From Phragmites australis (taxonomy: Eukaryota; Streptophyta; Magnoliopsida; Poales; Poaceae): a DNA stretch of 64,000 bases. Under the pieces are notes generated by a model. It saw only the letters and a list, made by a program, of their open reading frames with translations. It ran no database searches and was not told the origin of the DNA. Shown here in pieces: positions 14,057 through 26,682 of this stretch. A program made the position numbers and the translations under genes. The stretch covers positions 1,146,001 to 1,210,000 of the forward strand of contig NC_084940.1 in NCBI RefSeq assembly GCF_958298935.1. The letters run 5' to 3'. Position 1 is the stretch's first letter. Every line of letters begins with the position of its first letter.

Positions 14057-14329
14057 TGTTGAAATATAGATGAATTATTCATTTTTCCTCATCAGCTTAG
14101 TATTTTGGATAAACTGGTTGATACATGTAGCTCAATATGGTATCAGAGCCAGATATCTCGAGTTCGAGTCTTGTCTGACGTAATTAAATAAAAAAATACA
14201 ATCAACTCTTATTTCCACGTTTGAGGCCTCGGAGAACCTCCACGTGAGGGGAAGTGTTGAAGTATAAGTAAATTGCTCATCTTTCTCTATCAGCTTAGGC
14301 TGAGTGAACTGTTTGCTGCATGCAGCTCA
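14057..14329 (+). mobile_element. TRIM-like miniature LTR retrotransposon
   Basis: Two short direct repeats of about 75-80 bp, each starting TGTTGAA(A/G)TATA and ending GCAGCTCAATA or GTAGCTCAATA, lie at 14057-14137 and 14255-14332. Immediately after the left repeat is TGGTATCAGAGCCAG (from 14138), the primer-binding site complementary to initiator methionine tRNA. Immediately before the right repeat is a purine-rich tract (GTGAGGGGAAG). With only about 120 bp between the repeats and no coding sequence, this fits a terminal-repeat retrotransposon in miniature (SMART/TRIM class). The flanks ATGAC and ATGAT are an imperfect candidate target duplication. Confidence 0.8.
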
Positions 14330-14648
14330 ATAATGATAAATAGTATTGATGACACTTTTATTAGACAATAGTAGAAGTAATGGCTAATTTAAAGAGGGCC
14401 TCGAGACCGTGATGATCGAGACCACGATGCTAGAGGGAGGTGGAGGTATCAGCGGTGAGGGCACTTTTATTAGATAATAGTAGAAGCACTGGTATAGCTT
14501 GGTGCATGCAACTCAATAATGACAAATAATATTGATGGCACTTTTATTAGACAATAGTAGAAGTACTGGCTAATTTAAAGAGAGCCTCGAGACCGAGATG
14601 ATAGAGACCACGATGCCAGAGGGAGGTGGAGGCATCAGCAGTTGAGGG
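14327..14648. repeat. Two-copy tandem duplication, period about 185 bp
   Basis: The segment beginning 'ctcaataatgataaatagta' (about 14327-14460) recurs beginning 'ctcaataatgacaaataata' (about 14512-14648). Both copies contain CACTTTTATTAGACAATAGT, GGCTAATTTAAAGAG and AGAGGGAGGTGGAGG. They differ at scattered positions, so the duplication is not very recent. The first copy begins where the TRIM's right repeat ends. Confidence 0.75.
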
Positions 14649-15300
14649 CACATAGCTGTGGAACGGAAAATGGTAGACGCAAAGGGTAGAGAGGCCTGGA
14701 GCTATTGCACCTGACGACCACGTTCGTGGACCAACGATCCTTCATAGAAAGACCAACAAGATCAAACCCAACAGAGCATTTGTTATTAGTAAATTGGCGA
14801 ATAAAAAATAGATTCTTAATGATGTGTGAAGCAATAAGAACATTATTAAGATGTAGTGAATCAGAAAGATCAGTGGATCCAATGCAGGCGACAGGCATCA
14901 ATAACCCATTACCGACAACAATAGATGAAGGAGTATATGACCGAGGGGAATGTGATAGGGAAAGGTTACCAGTGTCCGATTCATGTGTGATGTCAAACCA
15001 GAGTTCATATACCAGTCTGTCGTGATCGGAGGAGCAAGAATCATGGTGTTGAATGCGTTGGCCAATGACCATTGATCCCACAAGCCAAGGCTGGACATCG
15101 GAGGCTAGGAGGGAGGACCCGGGGCCAATTGTGGAACTAGGGCCTGTGGCGACATCTAGCCATACTGCGATAACAAGTACGACATGGATAAGGGCGTAAC
15201 TAGGAACGCCTATTGTTGCGATGGCACGCCAACGGGGTGATGCTGTTGCGGCATGCTTGGCATCTAGGATGGGGTTGTTGGATGCCAGGGCCCTGCACAT
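14640..15300 (-). pseudogene. Ty1/copia gag-pol fragment (protease / pre-integrase region), decayed
   Basis: The minus strand reads as copia polyprotein between the protease and the GAG-pre-integrase domain. Telling stretches are SDTGNLSLSHSPRS, SSIVVGNGLLMPVACIGST, LHLNNVLIASHIIKNL, RQFTNNKCSVGFDLVGLSMK and VVRCNSSRPLYPL. They match the usual order in grass copia elements, where a D(S/T)GA-type protease region is followed by a VGNG segment and the LHLNNVL...IIKNL block. The protease active site is not intact and no integrase, reverse transcriptase or LTR follows. It is a truncated relic of a mobile element, not a host gene. Confidence 0.8.
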
Positions 15301-16111
15301 CTGGATTGTGCATGATCATGGTTTGTAGGAGGGCCACCCGACATTACTGCTATTGGAGGAGTTCTTGTTGTTGCTGCCATCGTTGCCACGACGATGACGG
15401 CGATTCAAGCTGTAACATCCTGAGTTTTAGCATACTAATTAATAGCAAGTTTCACTCTGAATTAAAACTTTTTTTGATTAATTAAATCAACTAAAATTAA
15501 CGAAAAATACATACTCAAATATGTTAAGTTGACTAGGTATTCCAAAATGCACATAGTTATTTTCAAAATAATCACTGCATTAAGTTGCTTCATATGTATT
15601 GGTTTATGATTTTTATGATTCTTTGTGTGGAGATTTGAAAGTGAATATATATTAATTTCAAATCTATTCAGCTCAAACCCAAGTTGGATTCGAATCTCTT
15701 AAATTCAAATCATCTTCAAAACCTCAAGATCCAAGTTGAAATCAAAGTTCAAATATGTTTATTTGGATTAATCTTAATCCAAAGTCAAATCCAAATTCAA
15801 ATAACTCATTTGAATTTAAGCCCAAAACCTTTCTCTTTCTTTTCCTTTCTCCCCGGGCCGATTCCTCTGTTCCTTCTCGCTCTCGCGGTCCAGACAACCC
15901 GACCTCCTTTCTCCTTTCCCCTCCCGCATGCTCGGCCCAGATCCCGCACACCGGCCAGCCCACTCGCTCGCACCCGTGTGCGAGTGCATGACCGACCACG
16001 TGTCGGCCATCGAGCGTCGTCCGCCCAACCTCCATCTTACTATCCTCCACCTCACCATGGCGACGCGCCGGCTACTGTTTTCCCCTCAGGGAAATATCCC
16101 CGCGCATCCTC

Positions 16112-16112
<1 letters not shown>

Positions 16113-16148
<36 letters not shown>
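16113..16148. repeat. (CT)n microsatellite
   Basis: About 18 uninterrupted CT dinucleotides inside the presumed LTR, upstream of its TATA box. Confidence 0.9.
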
Positions 16149-16150
<2 letters not shown>

Positions 16151-16934
16151 GCTTGCGCCGCTCATGCCACGGGAAAAATAGTGGGCGCCGCCCTGCCACC
16201 TCACCGCAACGCTGCCCGCCAACGTTTGCCCGACGTCACATGACCACCACCTCCTTGCACCCCTTTCCCTCTATAAATAGCGCAACTCGAGCCCTCTCCT
16301 TCCCCTTTTCCCCAATTCACCGCTGCCACCGCTGTCATTGCACACCACCGCAGCTCGCCATCATCAATCCGTGGTCCACGTGCTGCCTAGGAGCTCTAGG
16401 AGGAAGCCACCATCCCAATACTGTTGTCTGTTCACTAGAAGCCTGACGGGAGGCCACCGGCGCAGGACGTCAAGCCACTTCGCCGCTTCTACAACGTCGC
16501 TCCGCAGGACACTGTCCAGTTCTCACTGGCTTTGAGCATGGTGAGCCCCTCAGTCCATTAGCGCCCCTCCTAGTAGCATGTAGCCGTCCCCGTGCTCCCT
16601 TCTCGCGCATGTCCACGTGTTTTTGCCTTCCACCGCCATGTTGTGGTCGCCGCCGGTGCGCTTGTGCTTCGTGATGTGGTCCAGCCATCGTGCCATGAAG
16701 CTTAGGGGCGCTAGGCCCTTTTCCTTGCAGGTTGACTGCTCCTCTCCCAGTGCAGGTGAGCTGCTGTCCGATTTCCCTGTGCCACTGCTCTCTATCCAAC
16801 CTCCAACTAGTACCACACCCGCCGCCAACTGCCATCGATGAGCTCCCCGTTGAGTTCGCCGTGTCAAGTAGAAGCCCGACTCCCTTTCGTCATCATGAAA
16901 CCCTAACGAAAACCCTGCTTCGACGAGCTCTCCA

Positions 16935-17124
16935 CCGACGCTTCGTCGCAATCTCTCACCGCCGCCCGTTCCCCCCTCCTTCGGCACAGCGTGCCCGCGC
17001 GCGCATAGCCTGGCCGCCGTTCGCGCTCCAACGACGCTCCGCCGCAATCTCTCGCCGTCGCCCATTCCCACCTCCTTCGGCGCAGTGTGCCCGCGCGCGC
17101 ATAGCCTGGCCGCCGTTCGCGCTG
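16935..17124. repeat. Two-copy tandem duplication, period 96 bp
   Basis: The GC-rich unit ending CGCATAGCCTGGCCGCCGTT occurs twice, with ATAGCC at 17005 and again at 17101. The copies differ by a few substitutions (for example TCACCGCCGCC against TCGCCGTCGCC). Confidence 0.8.
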
Positions 17125-17130
17125 ATGAGG

Positions 17131-17838
17131 GTGGTGGAGGGCTCAGAAGGGTGCAACTTCATCATTAGCTCTTCAAGGAGAAGGTCGGAACGAGCCTCGA
17201 TGAATGTTGGAAATGGTCATTGGCGCCTGAGGAGGGCCTGCCATGTACGCAAACTTTTTGTTTAGCCCACGTAGACTGTACAGAACAAAGGTGCGGTAGT
17301 GTCGGGCGCTATTGTAATCTCAAGGAGCTCCGCAAAGATGGTGCTGTAGAGACATGAGAGAACGACACAATCCATTCGATGCCAATTGGCAACGGTGAGA
17401 TGAGCGTCATCGGAGAGCACATGAGCCGTAAGGGAGTATTTCTCGAGGGTGACAAGGAGCCGGCAATAACACTTGGTGTAGTTGCCCGTAGTGAGGCTGA
17501 GGATGATCGAAACTAGAGCCTTGATGTTCTGGACAACTATGGCCTAGGCGTGGAGAGAGGCGATGATGGCGTCCTCATCTTGATGAAGGGCGAGGACACT
17601 TTCATGTGCTTGCCTGGTGGCGGCTGTAGCTTTGCGTTCATGGGTCGCGGTGGCATCACACTTATCGGCGAGGGCTTTGTCATGTTCTCAGGCAGCGATG
17701 GCCTCACACTCGCGGGCGAGGGAGTCAGCATCGTCTCCAGCTGGGATTAGCGGAAGCGAAAGGTCGAAGGACCTATGGAATCTGATATTATGATAGAAGT
17801 AATCGGTCACATAATTGTTGTATGTATTCAAGCCGCAA
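17131..17838. other. Unassigned stretch, no supported gene
   Basis: A Gly-rich open frame of moderate length is present near 17550-17750, but it is repetitive in composition and shows no recognised domain. It may belong to a degraded transposable element. Confidence 0.4.
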
Positions 17839-17839
17839 G

Positions 17840-17929
<90 letters not shown>
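17839..17929. repeat. (TA)n microsatellite, about 45 units
   Basis: An essentially perfect run of alternating T and A about 90 bp long. It is self-complementary, so it can form a hairpin and is likely to vary in length. Confidence 0.95.
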
Positions 17930-17932
<3 letters not shown>

Positions 17933-20900
17933 TAATAGGAACACTAAGTCTAATGTGAACACAACATATGATTAATGTAAAGTCAAGAAAGTTGAGCACA
18001 TAGCATGAGGAGGCTAGGTGTGCCGGAACCCCTAACAAATCCGAATCTCTCTAAAAAAACCTGAAGAAGACATCGGTAGTAGCACCTAGATCTACATCAG
18101 TGTTTCTCCTGAACCTCTTTCATTTCTCAGGACAGAGGTTTATCTGGAACTTCATGCCCCCTCACAAACAAAAGGTTTTGTCTGGAAGCCGGTGCAGGCA
18201 TTTACCTATCCGAACATCTCGACTCCATCAACCTGACCTTTTGCAGCTCAGCTGAACAATCACCAAAACTATCTAGAGTTCTAGATAAGATGTCCGTCGC
18301 CGAATGTATCCGTTTCTCAGAAAGGGAAAACGAAAAGGCAACGAAACCGGAAAGCAGAAGCACTGATGAACTTGCTAGTACAGTGCCGAAACAAAAAGAA
18401 ACTCTGAATACGACCTGAATCTGATCCTCTACATACGTGTCACCCCCGCTCCATGCACTGACAAAAACTTTTCATGCATCTGATACATACTATCAGTACA
18501 AGACATTGATAAATCTATCGAGTACAGCAAGATGCTGCACTAACATAGTGATAAAGTGGTAATGAATTCGCTGATATACCCCATGCATGCCATGTACTGT
18601 ACTTGCCAGTTGCCACAAGCCTATCTACACATGGTCACAGACATTTCTTGGCCGTGAAATGTGCATCCATCCAGTGGTGAACGCGTTCATCTGCAGGTTG
18701 GTGAATTCGTGCAAATGATTGAAGGAGGGGACCCTTGCTGTGGTCCAGATCCTGGGTCACACTGCCCTCCAAGCCCCCAGTGGTTTTCTTTTCTGCCAAG
18801 ATAACCGTCGGATCCGGCACCGACGGTGGCGATCGGTGCCCGTGAGGAGTGATGCAGGGTACGTTTGTCATCAGATCCAGAGGATTTCGCTGGTGCAAAT
18901 GAGGCCAGTTTTGGTCCATTTATTTTGAACCAAGTGCTTGCTGATGTACATTTTTTTAGATAATGTAAAGAGTTCTAGTTTTTTCATTATTCGATGCACA
19001 CAATTTATGTTCATTATTACATTACTTCGTTGTGAAGGAAATAAGAAAAATAAAAAAAATTAACCACATAGCCTATAGTTATACGATTACCTATTTTTAG
19101 TGAAGATTTGCATGGCCATCATCTTTAAACAATGACATACTTTTAAGATATTTTTTGTGTTTTCTTTTATAGCAATATACAGAAACGCAATCAATAGATG
19201 TCCATGCCGCTTGCTTATTCATTATAGGCTCCTCCAAAGTATTTGGTGTTTGTGCACATGGCTCCTCAAGACTTTTCCGTCTGCTTTACCAAGCTAAAAG
19301 AGGGAACACCGCATGTCTCTCTTCACATACTTCCAAATGCTCACGGTAGTTTTTAGCTTATACCTGAATTGGAGTACTGCGAATCGATCACAAACCATTA
19401 TGTTTGGAACTCCCAATGTCACCTTGTTTTTTTTAATTATTCATGATGCAATATGGTTGCTGGTTTCTAAACTCTCATTCTAAATCAAATGCGCATAAAT
19501 TATTTTTGTGAATTTCAATTTTTACTCCATTATCATATATATCACTGCACAAAGTTTTGGTGGATTTCAATTTTTTTGGTAACCAGTACCTTTGCTCATT
19601 GAAACGTTCAGAATGGCTTGAAAAGCCCACAGAAGTTCCTCTTTAAAAGTGAAGTTTTGGTGGGTTTGGTGAGACTATCTCAATGAGCACACTAAGAAAT
19701 AATGCATCAAAGAAAGGGAAATCCATACTATATTTTTTTGCATATTATTAGCTTCCAAAGATTTGCCTTTTGCCCGGGCATTCAGGTAGGTGAGTAGTGT
19801 TTCCACATATATCAATCACAAACCTCTGAAGAACACCTTAGCTTATGGACTATCTTGGTTAAAACTACTTAATTGGCAAGCAAACACATCATGCAAAAAA
19901 GGCGTTTGTAGCTTGTCCATTCAAGGAAATGGAAAGGATGAGTTAGGTCTTTGATTTTACATATATGGGAGCAGGTTGATGAGACAGACCGCTTCTCAAA
20001 TCCATGGCTTCTTTTTTCTACTTTTTCCCGTCTGGTTTCTTGATTTGGTTAGTGTTGTTTTGAAAGGGAACAAAAGGCTTTTTTGAGACTTTTCGGTGGT
20101 TCATCTACTATATCTACTTCCACACGAAAACTCGACAAGTTATTTTCTCTTATACTTTTCAGTGTCATTTTATCCACCCACGATCGATTCTTTGGTGGAA
20201 AAAAAAGCAATTTCTTCTCTACTTGTCACCAGGTTTTTTGTCAACAAGACAAAATGCTCTCCTTGAAAAAAAAAAGACAAAATGCTCGTGTGATTAAATT
20301 TTCTAGCGTGTTCTTGTGTCGGGAGATGACATGGCAACGATAAAGATATGTCGTCAGTTTCAAAAGAGGACGATCTAGATGCTTTGCAGTTTGCACTGCA
20401 CATTCCAAGCGCCATCAGCATGCAAGGATACCAGTACAAAACACCATCGCTAAGATAGGAAGTGCGTGCAGCTTCACCAGAAAATAAAAATGGACACAAA
20501 CCGAGCATTGCCCATGTGCGCATGCATCTAGTCATCTACCAGTCTACTAGTCTCTGCTAGCATTGTTTCCGTGCGCTTTTGGTTCCCACGATCGGCCGGT
20601 TTGCGTCTAACTACTCCCTCCCATCTCCCATGAGGTCATGACTTGATGTAAAAAGATGCATGCCGTACTGCAAATGGAAGACAAAAGAAAACACAACCTG
20701 CTCCCTACTTTTCGATGGATCATGGGTGACGAGTCATTCAGTGGAGCAAAGCAATTCCATTGCGTTCCAAGCACATGTTCCAGTTGGAAGCGCCCGTCTT
20801 CCGTAGGCACCCAAACCAGGGGCCCTGTAGCTCCACTGAGCAGCATGAGAAAGGTGGCACTCGGGGAACCATACAGCAGTGTGCGCTGCTATTGTGATAT

Positions 20901-22918
20901 AAGAAAATTCTATATACCGGGATCCTTCGAAATACCTCATCTCGTAGTACGACATATGTCATCTTTCTCTCTTCTATACGTGTTAATTATTAGATCAAAT
21001 ACAGATTAATATTTTATAAGAATCTTTCTATCGAGGTTTATAGAATTTCCTTTCCCGTGTGATAGCTCTGCTTCGAGGTCCCAATCCAACCCGGCTAGGG
21101 TATCAGACGGTGAGCCCGTGACCGTGCCGCGCGGATCCGCCAAATTCCCCGGCCGGCGCAGGGCAGGTGCAGCTCGGCTCGTTCGTACCGTTCCCCACCG
21201 GCGAGAAGGCAGAGGAGGACGCGGCTAGCTATCCAAGAATCTCGTTATGCAACGGCGCGTGCTTTGTGATCCCGACGAGCGGAGCAGGACCATCCCGTGG
21301 TTGCGCCTTGCACGCTCGAATCGTCGGCCAATGATCGACCCGTTCCGCGTGTTTCTTCCCCCGCCCCGTGCTCGTTCGTACCACGGCCTGCCGGGCCCCG
21401 GCGGGCGGCTTGCCGACGACTACTCGTGGTTGGTTAGCAGACAAGAGAGAGGAGGACACGGCGATCCAAGGATCTCGTTGTGGGATCTCGTTGTGTACGT
21501 CGATAAGTGCGCGTGCACTGCGTGTCAGCGGCATGCAGACGTGTCCGTGTACAATTCTGGTCGTGGTTTTTTTTAGAGCAACTCTGGTTGTGGTTTTAAA
21601 GGTTCTCTTTCTGACTTTAACAGTTTAAAAATTTAAACCTGGTGAAGATTTTGAATTGAAGGACTGGACTTTACTAGAGGATGAAAAGAAAAGAAAAAGG
21701 AATGAGAAATGCTTGGGGTGGGCCGGTTCCGAGAAGCCCATGTGCGTGGATCGTGTTCGGAATGCAGAGAGTGCGAATAGGACCAGAGTTATTCTCTGCG
21801 AGCGACAGTACAGGCTCCAGGAATCCATGAAATGGCGGGTCCAAGGTCCCTCATCTGTTGTTCACTGTACCAAAATATTGTACACGTACAAATTATCGCT
21901 GGTCTACTTACAGTACCACTTGTGTAAGTTCACGCCCTTCAAAATGCCAAAACACATCCGGTTCCTGCACCAATAAGCACCCAAGCAGGGTAGTTAGCTC
22001 ACAAACAGAGCCATATGTTAACTAATAATCTGCCGTTCTAAGAGCTTAACTGAAGGTTACTAGGGTGCTAGAGCTCAGGGACCCGGTTAACAAACACGAA
22101 ACATGCATGCCGGCGCGTGCAGGAACGTACGGCCATTTTATCCGTCCCCGAATCTGCATGCATGCATGCAGCTTTGCGAGCATGGGGGCACGCACGCACG
22201 CATGCTGGCGCAGTAGTACACGCAGCCTGGCTGGCACGTGGTGGGCGGCGGACACGACGGACAGACCGTGCCCATCCCGCCCGCCGGCGAGTGGCCGGCG
22301 ACCGCCCAAAACCAAAAGACGCACACAGCCCGCGGCTGAGTACGTCGCACATGCTGCCATGTCTGGGTCTCGTCGTCAACAGCAGCTACAGCACCAGTTC
22401 ATTCAACTCACGCCGTGTCTGCGTTGGATGGAGTACCATTCGATCGATTCGCTCGGTCTCCATATCTCCGTCCGCGATTGGCACATCTGTACAAGGATCA
22501 CATGCAGGATATGCCAGTCCAGTCAGCTACACGCACCGCCGTCCCCAGATCCGTTTGGGTAGTCTGCCTTGTTTGCTAGAGCTAGGGGCCCTCGCTCCTG
22601 GCGAAGGAAGCGGCTGGAGTGGACACGACTGGGGAACAGAGAACAAGAACAATAACGCCGCGCCGTGCCGTGCCGTGCCATGATTCCAGCTCAAAAGCAC
22701 TAGGCTGCACATGACATGATTGGAGCATCACTTCACGTCCAACTTCTGTTCTTCAGGGACACAGCAGGCTGCCGCTGGCCCGCTGCATACATGCACGATC
22801 CTCTGGAAAGCTAGAGCTGGTCACACTTCCCCGGCTGCCTTTGAGCCTTTCGATGGCATGGGACTATGGGAGTCGTTCGATTTGGCAGCTTCGTGTATGC
22901 AGGCCGATCCAGTACTGA
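17930..22918. other. Intergenic DNA, no supported gene
   Basis: I find no exon-like run with recognisable protein similarity. 21060-21560 is GC-rich and contains a diverged repetition (GCTCGTTCGTACC at about 21178 and 21370, and ATCCAAG(A/G)ATCTCGTT at about 21232 and 21465). A CATG repeat lies near 22157-22170. No RNA gene is visible. Confidence 0.5.
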
Positions 22919-24474
22919 ATCAACGCCCAATGCCATCAAATGTCGGGTCGACCTTATCCTGCTACAGCAGGCATAGGCGTCTCCTCAGAAGATTATTCCG
23001 GCGTTGATGTTGTTGGAATATAAGGTACTTTTATATTTAATTTAATTTATAAATAATTTATGAGTAGATACTGATAAATTGATATGTCATATTATCAGAG
23101 TATAATCTAGACATGTGTACGAAAACACAATAAATAATTAGATCTATTATACTTAAAATTAGAAATGGTAGGAAATAAAATACGAGTAATATGATTTTTA
23201 TGTACTCATTCTGCGTTGTGGAGGTTACTGAAGATGCTGGTTGTACCGTGTTGATAGCACGATCGATCCTGCTGACGATGCGTCGAAATTGTTGACAATG
23301 ACAGCGGGCAGCGCCCAAGCGATCAGGAAGACGAGCTGTGGTGAAGAACTTGAGCAGTCACGCGGAGTGCTTCCTATAAACCTTAATCGCTCTCTCCTAG
23401 TGTAAGATCTTAAAAGAGAGAGTTTCAGAGACCTGCACTTCGGTTGCCGGTGCACGCTGATACCGGGATGGAGTAGACTACAGCGGCAGCACAATAGAAA
23501 GAGAAATAGATAAAAACCCTAACTCTTATATAGACTCACATAATAAGAGCGTTTCCAATTTTAGAGCTATTCTCAATTAGCAGTTTATGTTTTCGTGTAC
23601 CAAAAGGGGTGGGAATCCTTGCATATATATAGGAAAAAAACCCCTCACCTCCACCTACATTAGCAATATGGTATTAATAGAGGGTGTACCTCAACATAGG
23701 CCACTTCTCTACAATATGGGCCTTTGAGATTTATTATGAATTATTACATGGGCCGGCTCCAATAATTCTAACATATCTCGTCGAACTTCGGCCCCTGGGT
23801 GCATCTCCAGCGTCGACGGTGCTAGGTTTCGGCGAGTCAACGCCGATCGCAGCTGGTAGGTTAGTTTATAGCTAGTTTAGATGTAGATTTAGGTTTATGT
23901 GTCTTTGTTTTCTTCGGTGATGAGGTCATCGGAGGTTACCGGTCTCCTTTGGCCTTTTCTAACCGTTTCGCTACCAACAATGTGTTCTGTGGTCGGTTTT
24001 GATGGGATTCTCTCCGGTAAGGCTATGAGGTCAATATGTCTTCTTTTATTTATAGTTGGGTAGGGGATCTTTAGATGCTCCGTTGTTGAGTTTTTTTGTT
24101 CGGGTTGTCGATGCTTTGTTGGTCCGTCTCTTTTATTGTTGGTGACAGCGCTAGCCTTTTGTCATCCTCGATGTGTGGGTCATCAATGCTCTTTCAGTGA
24201 ACTACATATGTCCCGGTTGTCCGAGACGTTGGCTGATGCGATATCTTCTAAGGTTTAGAGTCCTGTCGATTTTGATAGGTGAAGATTGCTTTGGTTCCGA
24301 TGTCGTTGTGAGGTGGTGGCAATCAAAGTTATGGAAGATGCCGACCTGTGTAGATGTGATTTTCTTTGTATTTTTTGTTTGTTCTAGGGTCGTTCATGTA
24401 AAATGGGAGGCACTGATCTTCGCTTTTAATATAATCCAGCCCATTTCGAAAGAAAAAAATCAACGCCCAATGCC
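22919..24474 (+). mobile_element. Non-LTR retrotransposon (5'-truncated LINE) with 16-bp target duplication
   Basis: The word ATCAACGCCCAATGCC occurs at 22919-22934 and again at 24459-24474, bracketing 1,524 bp. The right copy directly follows an A-rich tail (AAAGAAAAAA), as expected for target-primed reverse transcription. The 3' end with 'cgcttttaatataatccagc' resembles plant LINE tails. No intact reverse transcriptase is left. A possible solo LTR sits inside the left half (23011-23773), which accounts for part of the length. Confidence 0.8.
23011..23773. mobile_element. Possible solo LTR nested inside the LINE
   Basis: The segment starts TGTTGGAAT and ends ATTCTAACA, a 9-bp inverted end with one mismatch, typical of Ty1/copia LTRs. 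It contains a TATATA-type promoter motif near 23528. It breaks the LINE sequence near its 5' end. The flanking 5-mers (GATGT and TATCT) do not match, so the call rests on the termini and the context. Confidence 0.45.
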
Positions 24475-26259
24475 GGCGCTTTACACATCATCCACGCGCA
24501 ATGCATGGACCCTGCGAGACGCAGCTAGTGAAAAGAGGAGTTCATGAATGCCCGTTAAAACAAGGAAGATTGTCGCGCGAAGCGAGGAAACAGCAGTGCC
24601 TGTGAAAAGACTGTGGCGTGAGTTTTCTAGGTCATCTCAGTCCTCCCGTTAGTACCATTAGAATCTGGAGCTCATCTTTATTGGTGCGATCGAGAATTAT
24701 TTGATTCATCGGGGACATCCGGCCATGCACAAAGTTTCATGTGGTTTTTGCCTAGTACAGTACCACTGTGCTACGCCAGTTCAGAGTTCCTGATCCCCTG
24801 CGGGAGGTGAAAACGATGGCACATGTGAATAACAGCCTAACATGGATGACAGTTTGAGAGAAGGCAAATCCTGAAATCTTGCCAACCTTTCACGGTGGTG
24901 CTAGCTGTGAGTCTGTGACTATCTGTGCTATCTGAATATAGCGTAAAACTGACACTACGGACACACCACCAATAGTGTCAACTGAAACTTGAGAAACTTG
25001 CTTGTAAAATGGGAGGGAACAACCATTGCGCTAGCTTGATTTGTGCCCGTGTTTAAGCTGACAAGCAAGGCAGATTTCATATCACTAGACTAGATTATCT
25101 AAATGACTAGCTCGACAAGGCTGTACATTTCACATTTTCTAGTCTCCTAGCTCGACCCAACACAACTTCTTGGAACTCTGAACGCTACTGTTCCTCACCT
25201 TTCTCGCCTTGGCCGATCCAAAAGGGGCTCTAGGCACAGAGAGGTGAAGAGCCACTGAAAGAAGAAAGCCTGGAACCGATGTCGGTAGCTGCTCGGGCTG
25301 TAGCCATTCTGAATCAGCTCTGCACTGGAGTTGCATGCTGCCGCAAAAGCTAACGTTGGGTGAGGGGGCATGTGACCTCTGCTGGCTCCGCTGTAACTTT
25401 CTCTGTGTACAGCCGGTACAAAAGGCCTTTAAGCTCACTGCCCGATCGAGCAGGTGCTGTTTGACTTGACCGCGCGCATCTTGATCGTGCAGCCGCCCGT
25501 ACCGCAGCTGTGACTCCCCTCGGCACGGGAGTTGTCTGGATATCTGAATCCTGACGGATTTCGACGCAGGTCTGGGTTCAGTCTAATCTACTGTGCCGTC
25601 TTGGTAGTTTCATCATGAACGAAAGAATCAAAGAAACGACTTCTTTTTTTGCAGTATAAAGCCACGTCGCGCATATTCTGTTCAACATATACTAGCTTTT
25701 AAGGGTTTATTGGGTCATTGTGTATTCAGCTTCAGTCATGTGACGACTAGTTTTGTTATGTTACGTTACTCCAGTACACAAAGTAAATGTGGATACTGAC
25801 ACTTTTATTTTCACCAATCTTGTGGATACAGCATCTGAATAGAAATGGTGAATATTGACGTCGAAGACATGCCGACAGAGGGGGGGGGGGGGGGGGCAAA
25901 ATTGACCTTTTGTACTCGTGAATTTTGGGTAACAATTTGGATAAACACGCAAAGTCCTGACCTTTTTGTTCTCATCTATGTATCGGATGGTATTTTATCG
26001 AAGCATAATTGGTGGAATCAACTGGCCAGGTCTAAAAACAACGACGAATCGGGGTGGAAGACATACTCGACATCTCTGATGAACAAAATGCAATTTCCAT
26101 GAGCCGTAAAACTCGATGTAAACTCACAGAAAATACTTTCGAAAAAGAAAGCAACATTGTTCTAAAGAAAAAGAGGAACGAAAAAGTAAGGTGTAAAAGG
26201 AGGCCCAATTCGCAGCTTGCAGCGAAACCGGTACTTGCCAGATCAAATCGAGCATAGCC
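24475..26259. other. Intergenic DNA, no supported gene
   Basis: No product is recognised in either strand. An open minus-strand stretch at 25139-25438 has no domain. A pure G tract of about 19 bp lies at 25879-25897. Confidence 0.5.
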
Positions 26260-26682
26260 CATTCAACTTTTGGGCCGACCCTGATGACATCTGGGCCCAA
26301 TCACAAAAGAAATTTCTCTCCAGGCCCAAGCCCAGGACCAAGACAGGGCCCACGCCCTCATGGGCGATTCCCACGCCTCGAGCCTCAACGGGAAACTCGC
26401 TGGACCCCACCACCACACCGCTCCTGCTACCGACGGGTGGGACCCACAAACCGTGCGTCAGCCACTGAGGCAGCACCGGTCCGGACAACGCGGCAAGCAC
26501 CTTTCCGCCTCTCTGTCACTGCGGGCCCACCACCACCTCGTCGAGGAGCATCTCTCTCATCTGTCTGAGTCAAGGTGACCGTTGGGCAGCCCAGTGCGGA
26601 GCGGAGCAAGAAGAAACGCAACAAAACCCCAAGGTCTCCGAGCCCCAAGGCCTCGCGCGCGCAGCCACACCTCGGCAGGGCA
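26260..26682 (+). promoter_or_regulatory. Probable promoter and 5' UTR of the IST1-like gene
   Basis: The 420 bp before the start codon contain repeated GGCCCA/TGGGCC words (about 26271, 26294, 26323, 26347 and 26522). These are site-II-like motifs common in promoters of broadly expressed plant genes. I see no TATA box at a fitting distance, which agrees with a housekeeping-type promoter. Confidence 0.45.

Larger units (their letters stand above)
15411..17130 (+). mobile_element. 5' part of a long LTR (gypsy-type), right end not found
   Basis: TGTAACATCCTGAGTTTTAG at 15411 resembles the start of a class of grass gypsy LTRs. It is followed by an AT-rich zone, a CT microsatellite and a TATA box (TATAAATA, 16272-16279) ahead of a C-rich leader-like region. 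Open frames in the GC-rich part are compositional. I could not find a matching ...TTACA end or target duplication, so the element is probably truncated or its end is degraded. Confidence 0.45.

Noticed and set aside
14138..14185. tRNA-like sequence TGGTATCAGAGCCAG...GTTCGAGTC
   Set aside because: It lacks a full cloverleaf and stands exactly where a retrotransposon primer-binding site belongs, between the TRIM repeat and interior.
17688..18038. Ile-Tyr repeat protein across the TA tract
   Set aside because: Simply the translation of (TA)n; no gene evidence.
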